Positions 11,059-22,470 are shown, counted from the stretch's first letter. The stretch: 64,000 bases of DNA from Siphonodentalium dalli (GCA_032622095.1 CP136062.1:164482875-164546874), one strand, 5' to 3'. Translations and numbers: made by a program. Notes: a model not told the origin generated them from the letters alone.

Positions 11059-12241
11059 GTCACAATTTCGAGATAAAAAGTCAAAATATTGAGTTTATAA
11101 AGTCAAAACTTTGACTTTAATTTTTGTCTACCATGTCCCGAATACGCTTCCGTACTTGTGAGCCCGACTTTAACATTTGGTTCGACAGAGAGTCAAGCCC
11201 ACTGCTTATTGCTTTTTAAGCTTTTCTATCCTTGATTAATCTCTTCATTTGAAATGCGGTAATAAATTTCAGAGAAGGTTATCTGCTTTTCTAAATCTAC
11301 TAGATTTAGTTCTAAAGCATGGTTTCTTTCTGTAAAGTTCTCATGTAATATGTTGAGATTTTTAAAGTGATTAGTCCATGACATGTGGTTTATGTTACTT
11401 TCCGGAGAAATTTCACCACCACTTTCCTCGTTTTTAAGACGTTTCGGTAATTTCCAATATTCTTTTGGGCTATTATATCGCATGTTGTCTAGTTTATCAA
11501 GTAAGGAGGACCTAAATTGTTTGCGTTTGGCCTTTATAGTGTGGTCGTGGTACGCAAAAAAAGGGGTCAACCCAGAAGAAATTGGTATAGAAGCGATCTC
11601 GGTGTCATTCAACCCGGGAGAATCTCTGCTACAACATATCCAAAATCCGCTAAAATCCGCTTTGGGCAAAATCCAGGATCCAAGATGGCGTCCAACATGG
11701 CCGCCATTAGTCAAAAGAGATTCTGACTGAGATTAATTCGACATAATGAGAACAAATGTTGCCATATTAATACAAATGTATACATTTTTGCGAAGGTAAA
11801 GTATTATGCCACATATATATAGAACAAATGGAACCCCTCGCCCCAGATGGCTGCCAAAATGGTGGCCTAAACTCGAAAATTTGAAAGTTTTGCCTAATAT
11901 CTTAAAGATCAATTCCTGTTGTTTGATAATGGTTCAGACTGGCGACATTGATTAGTCATATTCATGTTAATTCATCATTGGAGCAATGAAAGATACCATA
12001 AATGGGGTCCCAGACTCATCTACACCCTCAAAAATTCGATTTTACAGAACGCGGTATAACATTCCACAAAACTCTCCATTGTGATTACAGTCATATATCA
12101 ACAAGAAATGGACAGAACTGTACAATGTAAGTTGGGCATACCAATATCTATAAATACTCCAATTCAATGAAACCCAAATTGGCGCTTTGTCTCAAAATGG
12201 CTGCCAAAATGGCGGTCAAAATATGGAAAATGGCGGATATT
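11059..12241. repeat. Left arm of a 1183-base inverted duplication
   Basis: The reverse complement of this segment is 14903-16085. The outer part (about 11060-11960) appears essentially identical; the inner part shows scattered differences, for example around 12060-12120. It contains the end of an inverted-repeat element (11059-11155), a minus-strand LINE segment (about 11156-11545) and a copy of repeat A. Confidence 0.85.
11226..11545 (-). pseudogene. LINE linker fragment, minus-strand copy
   Basis: The minus frame encodes KRKQFRSSLLDKLDNMRYN, SPKEYWKLPKRLKN and HFKNLN blocks, typical of the region just before the RT of non-LTR elements. It is identical to the plus-strand copy at 15600-15918. 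The N-terminal part of the nominal ORF is repeat A read through and is not protein-coding in origin. Confidence 0.7.
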
Positions 12242-14740
12242 GACAACAGTGTCATTCAATCCATTATAAGTAGTGGTTGATGAATAAAATTGACTAAATA
12301 AATACGAATGAATACCTCTTTATGATGCCATTATGCTAGCTCTATGTAAAAACTTAAAAATCAGTACCAAAAATGGCTGCCAAAATGGCCACCCGATGTG
12401 AAAAATACTATTTTCTATCACTTCTGTTTATCACTTGTTGCTCTCTGAACTGGGAAACAATGGGTATATTCTTTCAATGATCGTGTCAACTGATCATTAC
12501 AGCAATGACATTTCTAATATATTAGATCATAGTTTACTCCGGTCCTTCACTAATAAGTTATAACGAATGCGGTATGAAATTTAACCAAAATCGACTTTGG
12601 GGTTCTGGTCACATTTGATATTTAGGGATGAGCAGATCTTGTCTACAAAATAATTGATCGTTTCTTTTATTTGTGAACATTCCATCTCAAATAGACCAAA
12701 AGAAACAATACATTTTATCTAATATGGCTTCCAAAACGAAAATAGTAGACTCTGCCCAGCTTATCACATAATGGAAGTTGTGAGTGGTGGATGCAGTTGA
12801 TAGTTGGCTCATATACATGTATGTGGCTCATATACATCAAAACTATTTTTTTTCAATCTTTTGGTGGCTTCCCGTGGGTTGACAAAATCTCGACTCATCA
12901 GTGCTATAATGTCGTATATCCATTATGGCGGGAAATGAGTATTTGATACCATTCGAATCGTGAGAAAAAATCCAATCCGATGGGCCAAACTGTCCTTGCA
13001 TTGGATGACAAATATTCGCACAAACCAGTGAAGCAAATGTCGTATATCCAGCGATCTTTACAATTATTCGTACTATGAGGTCGTATGTCCAACAGCAGCC
13101 AATCGGACGCTTCAGGTTGTCCACGTGACTTGTTTTGTGTTTGTGAATTCTAAAATGTGTGCTATATGGCAGTATCTCCATTTGGTGATTTAAATTTTGT
13201 GATTGTTCCACACATTTCTGTATGATGATGCACATGGGTGAATTTTCATAGTGTAGAATAGGCACTTTTTAGTTCATAGACACACGCGATTGCCACCATA
13301 TTTAGCTTAATCTGCATTTATTAGCACAACTTCATTATAGCACGGAAACGAATCGTCGCTGGCATACGCAAAATGTCATATCTCCAAACAAGCTATTGCT
13401 TTTTAAAAGAAAACGAGGGAATAAACAGAAAACAATATGTGGTTCAATGAACAGCTAATGTCAGTTTTCATTGGGATAAATACAACAATATGTTCTAGAA
13501 AATACGTGTGCCAAATACATATATGTATGAAGAAACTATTCCCATACATTGTTTACACATCGACTCCGTAAGTATGTGGAGGTTTTCTTGGACAATCGGG
13601 ATTTTCAAACTTCGAAACCGTCCGTACAAACAATAAAAGTTAATAGGAAATGACGTTGGATGTAGGTCTAGAGTACGTCGTCCGCATGAAATAGTTTCGT
13701 GTCATTAATTTGCACATAGTTCGTGATCTGATGAGCATGGATGAACGCCTTATGTGGCAGTTTGATTGTCTAACATCCGGAAAATAACATGTTCATTGTT
13801 CACATGTCTTAGACAAACATGTTGTTAATCACCATCTTCATGCGGCATTTCTATCCAATGACAACCTTGAAATGCCAGTTAATCAAGCTAAATGGTTGAT
13901 ACCTTTACGCCTACTGGTCAGATCCAGCCGTGACGCACATTGTGTCTACATATCTTTGATGAAATTCACTAAATGTGTAGAAGATATAGGTGCGTCTATA
14001 TATGTACTAGAATGTTTCTATCCACATGTATATACCCACAATCGCATGACACGGAATTGTCACATAAAGTGTGAAGGGTATACAATGTACGTGCGAATTT
14101 TCATTTTTCCTCTTGATATTGAAGAAAATAATGTTACTTTGAAACTCTCCAGCTCCGATAACCAACTTGCCCACCAATTAAGTAAACCCCAGATTATTCG
14201 CTTTTCCCTCCTGTCCTTTTCACTTTCGCCAGCACTGGAAAACCTATTATAGCCTGATGCTTCCGTACTAGACCACCGATGCCCATATAATTGATGTTCC
14301 GAATAGTCGTTATTAAGTAGAAATGTTGACACTGTGTTTTCAAATAATCCAGATTCGTAGCAATTTAATTTATTTTTAATTAATTTCCAGATAGTCCCTC
14401 GTAATAAGTGGACATCGTGTTGGTTCCTGCAGTAGATACTGCTTAGTTGGAACATTTCGGGCTGAACTGATTGTGGTAGTAGATTATTGGCAACATGTTT
14501 AATAGGTCTGTCATCGTTAGCTCACAACCGAAGTGTTGTTTCGGCTTTCCTCTGAGCAGAACTTAAATTTCGACAATTTTCGGTGGCCATTTTGGTAGCC
14601 ATCTTAGCATTTTGAATCATGATTGGCTACTCATACCCACAAAAAACATTGATTTCAATCAATGATGTGTATTTGTGCCGAATTGACGTTTTGTCGAATG
14701 GGTTTTCGTGAATAACTACATATTTGCCATTTTCATTATT
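12242..14740. other. Spacer of the inverted duplication, no confident gene
   Basis: Open frames of up to about 140 codons (12843-13265 minus, 13872-14252 plus, 14060-14455 minus) overlap each other and show no motif or splice support. The phrase GTCGTATATCCA recurs near 12911 and 13037. GCCAAAATGG-type repeat remnants occur at 12370-12400 and 14580-14610. Confidence 0.4.
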
Positions 14741-14902
14741 ATTGGCGACCATGTTGGACGCCATCTTGAATTCTGTATTTTCCCAAAAGCGGATTTTAGC
14801 GGATTTTGGATATGTTATACTCGAGATTCTCCCGCGTCGAATGACAACAAAACCGTTTCTTTACCAATTCCTTCTGGGTCTAACCCTCTGACGACCATTC
14901 TA

Positions 14903-16085
14903 AATATCTGCCATTTTCCATATTTTGACCGCCATTTTGGCAGCCATTTTAAGACAAAGCGCCAATTTGGGTTTCAATGAATTGGAGCAAGTATAGATAA
15001 TGGTATGCCCAACTTACATTGTACAGTTCTGTCCATTTCTTGTTGATATACGACTGGAATCCCAATGGCGATATTTGTGGAATTTTATACCGCGTTCTGT
15101 AAAATCAAATTTTTGAGGGTGTATATGAGTCTGGGACCCCATTTATGGTATCTTTCATTGCTCCAATGATGAATTAACATGAATATGACTAATCAATGTC
15201 GCCAGTCTGAACCATTATCAAACAACAGGAATTGATCTTTAAGATATTAGGCAAAACTTTCAAATTTTCGAGTTTAGGCCACCATTTTGGCAGCCATCTG
15301 GGGCGAGGGGTTCCATTTGTTCTATATATATGTGGCATAATACTTTACCTTCGCAAAAATGTATACATTTGTATTAATATGGCAACATTTGTTCTCATTA
15401 TGTCGAATTAATCTCAGTCAGAATCTCTTTTGACTAATGGCGGCCATGTTGGACGCCATCTTGGATCCTGGATTTTGCCCAAAGCGGATTTTAGCGGATT
15501 TTGGATATGTTGTAGCAGAGATTCTCCCGGGTTGAATGACACCGAGATCGCTTCTATACCAATTTCTTCTGGGTTGACCCCTTTTTTTGCGTACCACGAC
15601 CACACTATAAAGGCCAAACGCAAACAATTTAGGTCCTCCTTACTTGATAAACTAGACAACATGCGATATAATAGCCCAAAAGAATATTGGAAATTACCGA
15701 AACGTCTTAAAAACGAGGAAAGTGGTGGTGAAATTTCTCCGGAAAGTAACATAAACCACATGTCATGGACTAATCACTTTAAAAATCTCAACATATTACA
15801 TGAGAACTTTACAGAAAGAAACCATGCTTTAGAACTAAATCTAGTAGATTTAGAAAAGCAGATAACCTTCTCTGAAATTTATTACCGCATTTCAAATGAA
15901 GAGATTAATCAAGGATAGAAAAGCTTAAAAAGCAATAAGCAGTGGGCTTGACTCTCTGTCGAACCAAATGTTAAAGTCGGGCTCACAAGTACGGAAGCGT
16001 ATTCGGGACATGGTAGACAAAAATTAAAGTCAAAGTTTTGACTTTATAAACTCAATATTTTGACTTTTTATCTCGAAATTGTGAC
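14903..16085. repeat. Right arm of the 1183-base inverted duplication
   Basis: Inverted partner of 11059-12241, separated from it by 2661 bases. It carries repeat A (inverted), the plus-strand LINE linker fragment and the first ~95 bases of the inverted-repeat element that starts at 15990. Unlike the left arm, sequence beyond its outer end continues into the full element and the LINE RT. Confidence 0.85.
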
Positions 16086-17030
16086 TTTCAAACTCAAAAT
16101 TTTGACTTTTTATCTCGAAACTTCGACTTTCTAAGTCAAAATTTTGACTTCTTATCTCGAAATGTTGACTTTATAAACTCAAAATTTTGACTTTTTATCT
16201 CGAAATTTCGACTTTCTAAGTCAAAATTTTGACTTTTTATCTCGAAATTTCGACTTAGTTAGACCTATTGTTAGACCTATTCCGTACTTTCATTTTCATA
16301 CCCACTTCATGAAACTTTTGAGTTTATAAAGTCAAAATTGCGAGATAAAAAGTCAAAATTTGGAGTTTGAAAGTCAATATTTCGAGATAAAAAGTCAAAA
16401 TTTACACTTTATTTCTTTTCTACCATGTCCCGAATACGCTTCCGTACACAAGACTTAATCAAATGTTACAACACACTGTTTAACTTGGCTTTTTCACACA
16501 GTGTTTATCCACCAGAATGGACCAAAGGCTATATCATTCCTATTTTTAAGCAAGGAGATCGCTCAGAGTCTCAGACCCTAACAATTACAGGGGCATTACC
16601 ATAAACTCATGTCTAGGGAAACTATTCAACAAAATCCTCAATGATAGACTGAACAAATACTTAGAACAAAATCACATTCTGTCAGATAACCAAGCAGGTT
16701 TCAGAAAAAAAATTAGAACGACAGACCATATGTTTATATGGTACACCTGTAACAAAGATAATAGACTTTACTACTGTTTCTTTGATCTGAGGAAAGCATT
16801 TGATAATGTTAGTCACCCAGGCATCCTCATAAAATTGATTAATCATAACATTGGTGGCAAATTTTATGACATAATAAAGAGTATGTACTCGGCTAATGAG
16901 ATCTCAGTTAAAATCAGTAACAGGATAGGTCCATATTTTGGTTCCGACCTCGGAGTGAAACAAGGTGAACATTGAGCCCGACCCTCTTTAATCTCTATGT
17001 AAATGATCTTCCGGGTCAATTCTCCTCTTG
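15600..17030 (+). pseudogene. Non-LTR retrotransposon, linker plus partial RT, multiply broken
   Basis: The segment 15600-15983 gives the KRKQFRSSLLDKL/SPKEYWKL linker and then, across small frameshifts near 15913 and 15940, an SSGLDSLSNQMLKSGS-like block. A 457-bp element (15990-16446) then interrupts the ORF. It resumes at 16453 with DLIKCYNTLFNLAFSHSVYP, a YIIPIFKQGD block, SDNQAGFR near 16681, and FFDLRKAFDNVSH near 16780. A further break near 16970 disrupts the GVKQG...LSP motif. The palm YADD block is absent: sequence after ~17030 is no longer LINE-like. This is a dead, truncated copy. Confidence 0.8.
15990..16446. mobile_element. TIR element with internal TTTTGACTTTTTATCTCG array
   Basis: It is bounded by CACAAG on both sides (15984-15989 and 16447-16452) and has terminal inverted repeats beginning TACGGAAGCGTATTCGGG, about 28 bp. 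The interior is an array of units alternating GACTTTTTATCTCGAAATTT and AAGTCAAAATTTTGAC-like blocks, in one orientation on the left and the other on the right. Removing the element and one CACAAG rejoins the interrupted LINE frame (SGS-Q-DLIK), which supports the boundaries. No coding capacity. Confidence 0.82.
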
Positions 17031-17399
17031 TGGCACATTCTCAGCTAAATTGGCCCAATGCGCAATTTTCGCGTCGCTGTTGATTTTCGGAAAGAAAAAG
17101 GGTGACATATTTGACATGCTATCCTAAGTTTTACAACATAAGATCATATCAAATGAATAAATATCACCACTGGCTCATAATGCCTCTTCCTGCGCGTCCA
17201 CGTTACATCATGTCGTCTATATGGACCCAAAACACCCTGTCGCAAGCTGTATGTGAAACGTCGCGACCAGCCGATTCCGCGTTTTTACCATCCGCTGCGG
17301 AACGTGATATCGCCTATTTAAACCACAAGACACGTGCGTTAGCACACATTCATAGACACTAAACCCTGGATAATTTCCACAGTGTTATGACTTCAGGAG

Positions 17400-17830
17400 T
17401 GGCTGTCGCAAAAATATGCGACAGAATACGTTACCGACGAAATAACTCTCATACATGGCTCTTGAAATTGTTTTTACAACATGGAATACTCAGTAAAAGT
17501 GAACACGAAGACAATACATTATATATGTAATGACCACTCAGTTCAGTTTGCCGCCTAGTGTTCGAAGGAATTCCATAAGTAACGCCACTTTAGAATGGTA
17601 CGGAAATTTTGCGACAGATACGTTACCAAGCTTTTACCCTGCATCTCCAAAACGGTTGGGAGTAGTTTATTTACTCATACTCAGTTGTTTGCACATTACA
17701 TATAGTTTATTATACACATCGCATATTTAGACCAGTTGGAAGTTTTTATGAACTGCCACTGAAATAAGTGTTGGATTCCGACAGAATACGTTACCGACAG
17801 AATACGTTATCGTTTATATTAAAAATCCAC
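17400..17830. repeat. Scattered GACAGAATACGTTACC motifs
   Basis: The motif occurs near 17420, 17612 (one base shorter) and twice in tandem near 17779-17810. Function unknown. Confidence 0.4.
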
Positions 17831-18470
17831 TGTAGCAATCTAAGCCAGAGTTGTTTACAGATTTACAAGAATCGTGTAAAAAATCGGTGTTTTAACAGCC
17901 TCACTATCCCTGAGAAAGGATTCTGACGCTGGGAGAGCTTGCTCTTGTTGGCCATACTTCGCTCTTGAAAATCAGTAGGCTATCGTATAATGCTATGTAA
18001 TATGGCAATTTTGAGCATGGATTTGGACAATCTTCATGAATAATGGTCGAACTCTCAGCGGCTGTTGGTCTATATATAGGCCTATGTGCGCTCAATATGG
18101 TGTAGCTTGTTGTATTTTCCCATATTGCATTTGGCAAGTAAGGGTTAATAAACGTGCATGAGAGACCAAAGCAGCGTAGTTAGCAGAAACACCCATGTCT
18201 GTACGCGATTTATAGTATTTTGAAAGAGAACATCCAAGTAAAGCTGAAAACTGACTCCAGTTGTAAAGGTTTGCAAGATTGTCCAGGTAAGTGCACAGCA
18301 TTAATAATTCCCATGTCTTATTAAAGTAATGCATTTATTTAGAATTATAGATCAGTGTGTTGTGCCGAGTACAGGCCACTTGAATATGTCGTCTGCTTCA
18401 CATACCAGATTACCAGTAATAATGTTTTCAGTGCAAATGGCTAATGTTGTACTGAAAATTAATATCAGTG
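17831..18470. other. No recognised feature
   Basis: Two short minus-strand open frames lie here without supporting motifs. Nothing else stands out. Confidence 0.35.
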
Positions 18471-18474
18471 GCGA

Positions 18475-18640
18475 TCCTTTAAAATCAACGCAGTATAATT
18501 AAATATTAAAAAACAAAGAAAATGTGAAAACAATAACAAAAAACTTTTGAATTCCTCTCAGCTGGTTCGATCCCATGTCGCCAGGTTTGTAGTCCGATGC
18601 ATGGTAGAACCACTCGGCTACGGCGACGCTGCGTTAAAAC
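18475..18640 (-). mobile_element. tRNA-derived SINE-like copy
   Basis: On the minus strand the head reads CGCCGTAGCCGAGTGGTT, containing the Pol III A-box-like TAGCCGAGTGG as in Leu/Ser tRNAs. About 45 bases later comes the B-box-like GGGATCGAACC. An AT-rich body and a GATTTTAAA tail follow. It is not a functional tRNA, because acceptor pairing and a CCA-proximal stem are missing. A second, more diverged copy lies at 18865-19000. Confidence 0.55.
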
Positions 18641-18864
18641 TGTTGACGGTTGATAGTTATGTTAATCTCATTGAATATAACTCGTTTTGCAGTGAATGTA
18701 GTACTGAGTCTCAACTTAATATTAGAGATCCTTGATGAAAGTGAAACTTTTGCATGCACGAGCCAGATAATTTTTAAATGCCACATACAGTCGCATTCGC
18801 CTTTGTCTTCTGTGGTGTAGATACTTGATGCACGACTCTTGAATATTCATGAACCGTCGATTGC

Positions 18865-19000
18865 CGGATCATAACGGTCTTTTAAAATCAACTTAGTATC
18901 ATTATATATTTTTAAAAACGAAAAAAAAAGGAAAAAAAGAAAAGAAAAAGAGTACTGAACGCCATTCAGATGATTTGATCTCACGCCGCCAGAATCTGCT
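18865..19000 (-). mobile_element. Second SINE-like copy, 5'-truncated
   Basis: It shares with the first copy the order (minus strand) TGGCGRCRTGRGATC, AT/A-rich body, and TTGATTTTAAA. The A-box part is not recognisable. Confidence 0.45.
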
Positions 19001-19116
19001 CCAATTGTCCTAAACATAATCATAATACTGACAATCTTTTAACAACAATTAACATTCTGCTATTTATATGTTTCTATGTGCGTATATATTTGGCTTCCAT
19101 AAAACTCTCATTCTAG

Positions 19117-19482
19117 TTCATTGCTGACCTATTCACAACAGACAAAAACAATTCCCTTGTTAATATTAGACCCAAGGGTGATAATGGGCCTGAATCATTT
19201 GACATAGCTTCCAAGAACAAAAATGTGAATTTTAAACAAACACAAGTTAAACATTCAGAAAAATTACATATTCTTATTGTAGACATCCCAAGAATATTAA
19301 AAACGTTGTGGAAAAAATGTGCCACTGTTGAATGAGCAAGTTCCCGTGAAACATGTACACTATTGGACAGACTCACCTACTTCCCAATATCGGAACAAAC
19401 ATATTCACCGCTGTTCGCCACCATGCTCAAATCTTCGGAATAACAGCTTCATGGAACTACTTTGAAGCTGGGCACGGGAAAG
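19117..19482 (+). pseudogene. Exon 1 (partial) of a transposase-like GHGKGPCDGIGG-family gene
   Basis: The downstream part encodes VPVKHVHYWTDSPTSQYRNK in one frame (about 19340-19399). The next frame encodes IFTAVRHHAQIFGI and SWNYFEAGHGKG, ending at 19482 just before GT (19483). The order H-YWTDS-P-SQYRNK ... HHA ... WNYFEAGHGKG matches a family I recall from many uncharacterised, probably transposase-derived animal proteins, with the D of TDSP as a likely catalytic-type acid. Upstream, after an AG at 19115-19116, a third frame is open from 19117 to 19332 and may belong to the same exon. Two frame changes (near 19310-19335 and 19400) make this a pseudogene or an error-bearing assembly. The first exon(s) are not found. 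Confidence 0.6.
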
Positions 19483-20083
19483 GTCGGTTGCATTTTGTAA
19501 CTTAGCACGTATACACACATATTTTAGGTTAAGTGTAATGTCAACATAATGTTTATAAAACAAATTGATTTGATAGCGAGTGTGAACATTTAAAGTTGCT
19601 TTGATTATGTTGTTCACCATTTCACTCAAGCTACATAAAGACACCAAAATCATGCAGAATAGATGCGAGGAACGTTCCACTGGCCGGCCTCCACAATATA
19701 CAAGTACGCCCGTGTTGTACATCAACGTTATACTAATATAGTATTATAAGTGAAGTATAACAGGGATGTACACGTAGAAATGAGGATATGGGCAGCGGTA
19801 TGCGTTAGAATCCGTTACGAAAAATTCGCATGCAATTATATAGGTTAAGTTTTCATCTATGTAAACACATACTCTGATCCTGTTGTGCGAGAGAAACTCA
19901 ACTGAATGAATAGTTTATTGTTCGAACGTCACCATTGAATTACAAACACACTCTTACTGCAGAAAAGGCGAGTCTTTAGACGACTTTCATAAAACAAAAT
20001 ATAATTTAAAAATTTATATCGCGTTAATTGAATCAGGCTTTTACACTTTTATGGCATGCTCGTTGCTTTTCTTTATTTTTCAG

Positions 20084-20573
20084 GCCCGTGTGACGGGATC
20101 GGCGGAACTGTGAAACGACGTGCGTCTGATGCCGTCAAGCAACATAAAACTGTTATACAAGATGACATGGATTTTTTTAAATGGACAGAAGGACAGTCTA
20201 CCATCACGCCTGTATTTTACTCAAATACAGAATATGAAAGTGCTCAGAAGTTTCTGGGTAATTTATCACCCAAAACCGTTCCAAACACAATGAAACTTCA
20301 TTCCATAATGGCCACAAACAACCTGTTGTTTGTCAGATATATATCATGCTGTTGCTCCAATTGTAGGGAGTTGCAGCCTTCCTGTGGAATTTACAAATGG
20401 ACAAATGCAAAGTTGTTTATCCAGTGAGCTGTTACATCGCCGCCAAGTACGATGGTGACTGGTACGTCGGAAAGGTCATGGAACTGGAAGATGATGGCGA
20501 ATTGTATGTTTCGTTCATGACGAAACACTACCAACGGTCTGACCAGGTTCCGTTGGCCCTCTGTTGCAGATGA
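20084..20573 (+). pseudogene. Exon 2 of the same gene, to the stop codon
   Basis: A strong acceptor (CTTTATTTTTCAG, AG at 20082-20083) precedes CPCDGIGG-type sequence. Joined to exon 1 across a 601-bp intron in phase 1, it reads GHGKG-PCDGIGGTVKRRAS, the core family motif. It continues with a DDMDFFKWTE segment and a cysteine-rich stretch, CCCSNCRELQPSC (near 20350). A frame change near 20385-20395 then leads into KVVYPVSCYIAAKYDGDWYV and ELYVSFM, ending in TGA at 20571-20573. That C-terminal (Y)VAAKYDGDWY...GKV...YVSFM module is the usual end of the same protein family. Function unknown; a DNA-transposase origin is an inference. Confidence 0.65.
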
Positions 20574-20601
20574 ACTACTAGTACACACCGACACTATTAC
20601 T

Positions 20602-20831
20602 ATAAACAGAAAGAATATTAAAATATAGGCAGACTTTGTTCATAGATATCGCGTAAATAGTATGCGAGTGTCAAGTTTGTACGCTTTGTTATGTAAACAA
20701 AAACCAAAAATGTTAAAGAACCTGGCATTTGTTTACATAACACAGCGTACGGACTACTAACATATTATTTACGCGATAATTATATCTGGTATAAGAACAA
20801 AAGATTTATTTTTAATATTCTTTCTGTTTAT
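20602..20831. mobile_element. Foldback MITE just downstream of the gene
   Basis: The two halves are inverted copies of about 110 bp: ATAAACAGAAAGAATATTAA at the left edge and its complement at the right, with ATCGCGTAAATA and TTATGTAAACAAA blocks inward. It starts 29 bases after the stop codon of the split gene, so it would lie in its 3' untranslated region. Confidence 0.75.
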
Positions 20832-20854
20832 GATGGTTTTTAACGGGTGTGACC

Positions 20855-21010
20855 ATTTAAAAGATGGATTATCTCTTTAAATAACAAATTTAAATAGTTC
20901 CCTGGATATGAAATAATACGTTCGAGTTGGAAATCCCTGCCCGGAAACGGTTCTATCAATTAATATTGATTTTATTTCGAATATTTTATTATAAAATGAG
21001 ATGAATAAAT
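20855..21010 (+). repeat. Dispersed repeat shared with 45178-45345
   Basis: Both places read AAAGATGGATTATCTCTT, then a tract with TAGTTYCCTGG, then CTATCAATTAATATTGATTT and an AT-rich end. The copy at 45 kb follows a splice-acceptor-like site. Confidence 0.6.
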
Positions 21011-21347
21011 TGGACACGTAATTCAATTTTTAGACCAGACCATTCGGGCGATAACATATATCGATAGCGATTATTATGGTGTTCCCAAAGCTATGATGCA
21101 AACTTCAAATCAACCAGATTCATTGTTTGCATTGTTTTATTACATAGTTATACGCGATAACGAGTCTAGTTAATGTTTAATTACGCAATAACATTTCTGG
21201 TCTCTGTTAACAGTAATAGTAGAGTCGCTTATGTACTTTCGTGGGAATTTTTTGAACAAATGTAGACTATGATATTATGATAGTGTATCACTTACTTTGT
21301 CGGAAAAAGTTTGTTAGACGTCATGGGTCCGCGACTGGAGAGATTTA

Positions 21348-21369
21348 TGACGTCACAAAGATGACGTCA
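21348..21369. promoter_or_regulatory. Two CRE palindromes (TGACGTCA)
   Basis: Perfect TGACGTCA octamers lie at 21348-21355 and 21362-21369, with a half-type AGACGTCA at about 21316. CREB/ATF factors bind this site in animals. No start site is recognisable nearby, so activity is speculative. Confidence 0.35.
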
Positions 21370-22024
21370 TTGTCAGTTCAGTTCAGATATAGGGTTGTCC
21401 CAAGAACTGACGAATTCTGCCCATATTTCTTAATTGTTATTCATTTGTTTTAGTTAGGATAATTCATCAATAGTTGTTCTCAAAGTACAGTACCCAAATT
21501 CACCGGAAAATATTATTCCAGTCAAAGATGGTTGCCAAAATGGCACCAGAAAATCACCAATTTTGCGATTTTAAAGAATATCATGTAAATGACCTTCCGT
21601 TTGGTACCGACTGCGAATTGTGACAATTTTGTGTTTAATGTTTGCTTCAGCAATGTATTGCTGCAATTCTGTTGTACAAAAAATGTTTGATCTGTCAAAA
21701 ATGCACTTTAGACAACCGAATTTATAGCATCTTGTCAAATATAAATTCCAATATTGTAGCAATAGATTTAAAGAAATGAGCGGAATTCAGTGATGAGAAA
21801 GAAACATTCGTGCCACAAACATAATTATTATCACACTTCAACAGAACTCGTCAGTTTCATCCAAGATGGCTATCAAAATGGCAGTCAAAATACTAAAGTC
21901 AGTGTTCGGTATAACACCAAATGTCGCCCTGGCATTCCACCATGGGGAATTAGGTTAATCAGCTAATTTTAAGTAAATGCGCATAGCTTTAATTTCTTTA
22001 CACATTGGCGATCTCCTACACTCT

Positions 22025-22470
22025 TTTAAAAATAGGTACTTCAGAGTACCTACGTAGGTACTAAGCTTTGTCCCAGGGGGAGTACCAACTGTTTGGTACT
22101 CTGGAGTACCTAAACTTTTGGTACTCTGGAGTACCAAAAGTTTAGGTACTCTGGAGTACCAAAGGTGGTACTCTGGAGTACCAACAGTTTAGGTACTCTA
22201 GAGTACCAAAATGTTTGGTACTCTGGATTACCTACTAAATATTTAGGTTCTATCCGGGTATTGTGCATATAATACCCACTCTGCCTTTATGTCACCGAAG
22301 TCATGACGCACACGATATGAAGTGCCAAGAAATACACGCTTTCTTGACACACCCATTATATTATATGAAGTACCGAATATAAAGACAGGTACTCTGAAGT
22401 ATTTAGGTACTATGCATAGTGCCTAGCAATGTGGTACTCCAGAGAACCAAACATATAGGTACTAAGCGGA
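22025..22470. repeat. GGTACTCTGGAGTACC palindrome array
   Basis: About nine copies of a 16-bp self-complementary unit separated by AAAGTTTA-like spacers. Short ORFs here are repeat translations. Confidence 0.85.

Noticed and set aside
11383-11730. 115-codon plus-strand frame, duplicated at 15414-15761 on the minus strand
   Set aside because: Opposite-strand shadow of the LINE linker segment plus repeat A; identical only because the region is an inverted duplication.
12843-13265. 140-codon minus-strand frame
   Set aside because: No recognisable motif or splice context; two overlapping frames are open here.
13872-14455. 126- and 131-codon frames on opposite strands
   Set aside because: They overlap each other, neither has a motif, and there is no other coding evidence.
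18560-18640. A functional tRNA-Leu/Ser gene
   Set aside because: A- and B-box-like sequences are present, but the stems do not close and the sequence continues into a shared SINE-like body.
19405-19725. 106-codon minus-strand frame
   Set aside because: It lies opposite the conserved GHGKG exon; the plus strand carries the family motif.
22025-22470. CRISPR-like regular repeats
   Set aside because: Repeats are 16-bp palindromes with short similar spacers, in a eukaryotic repeat context without cas genes.
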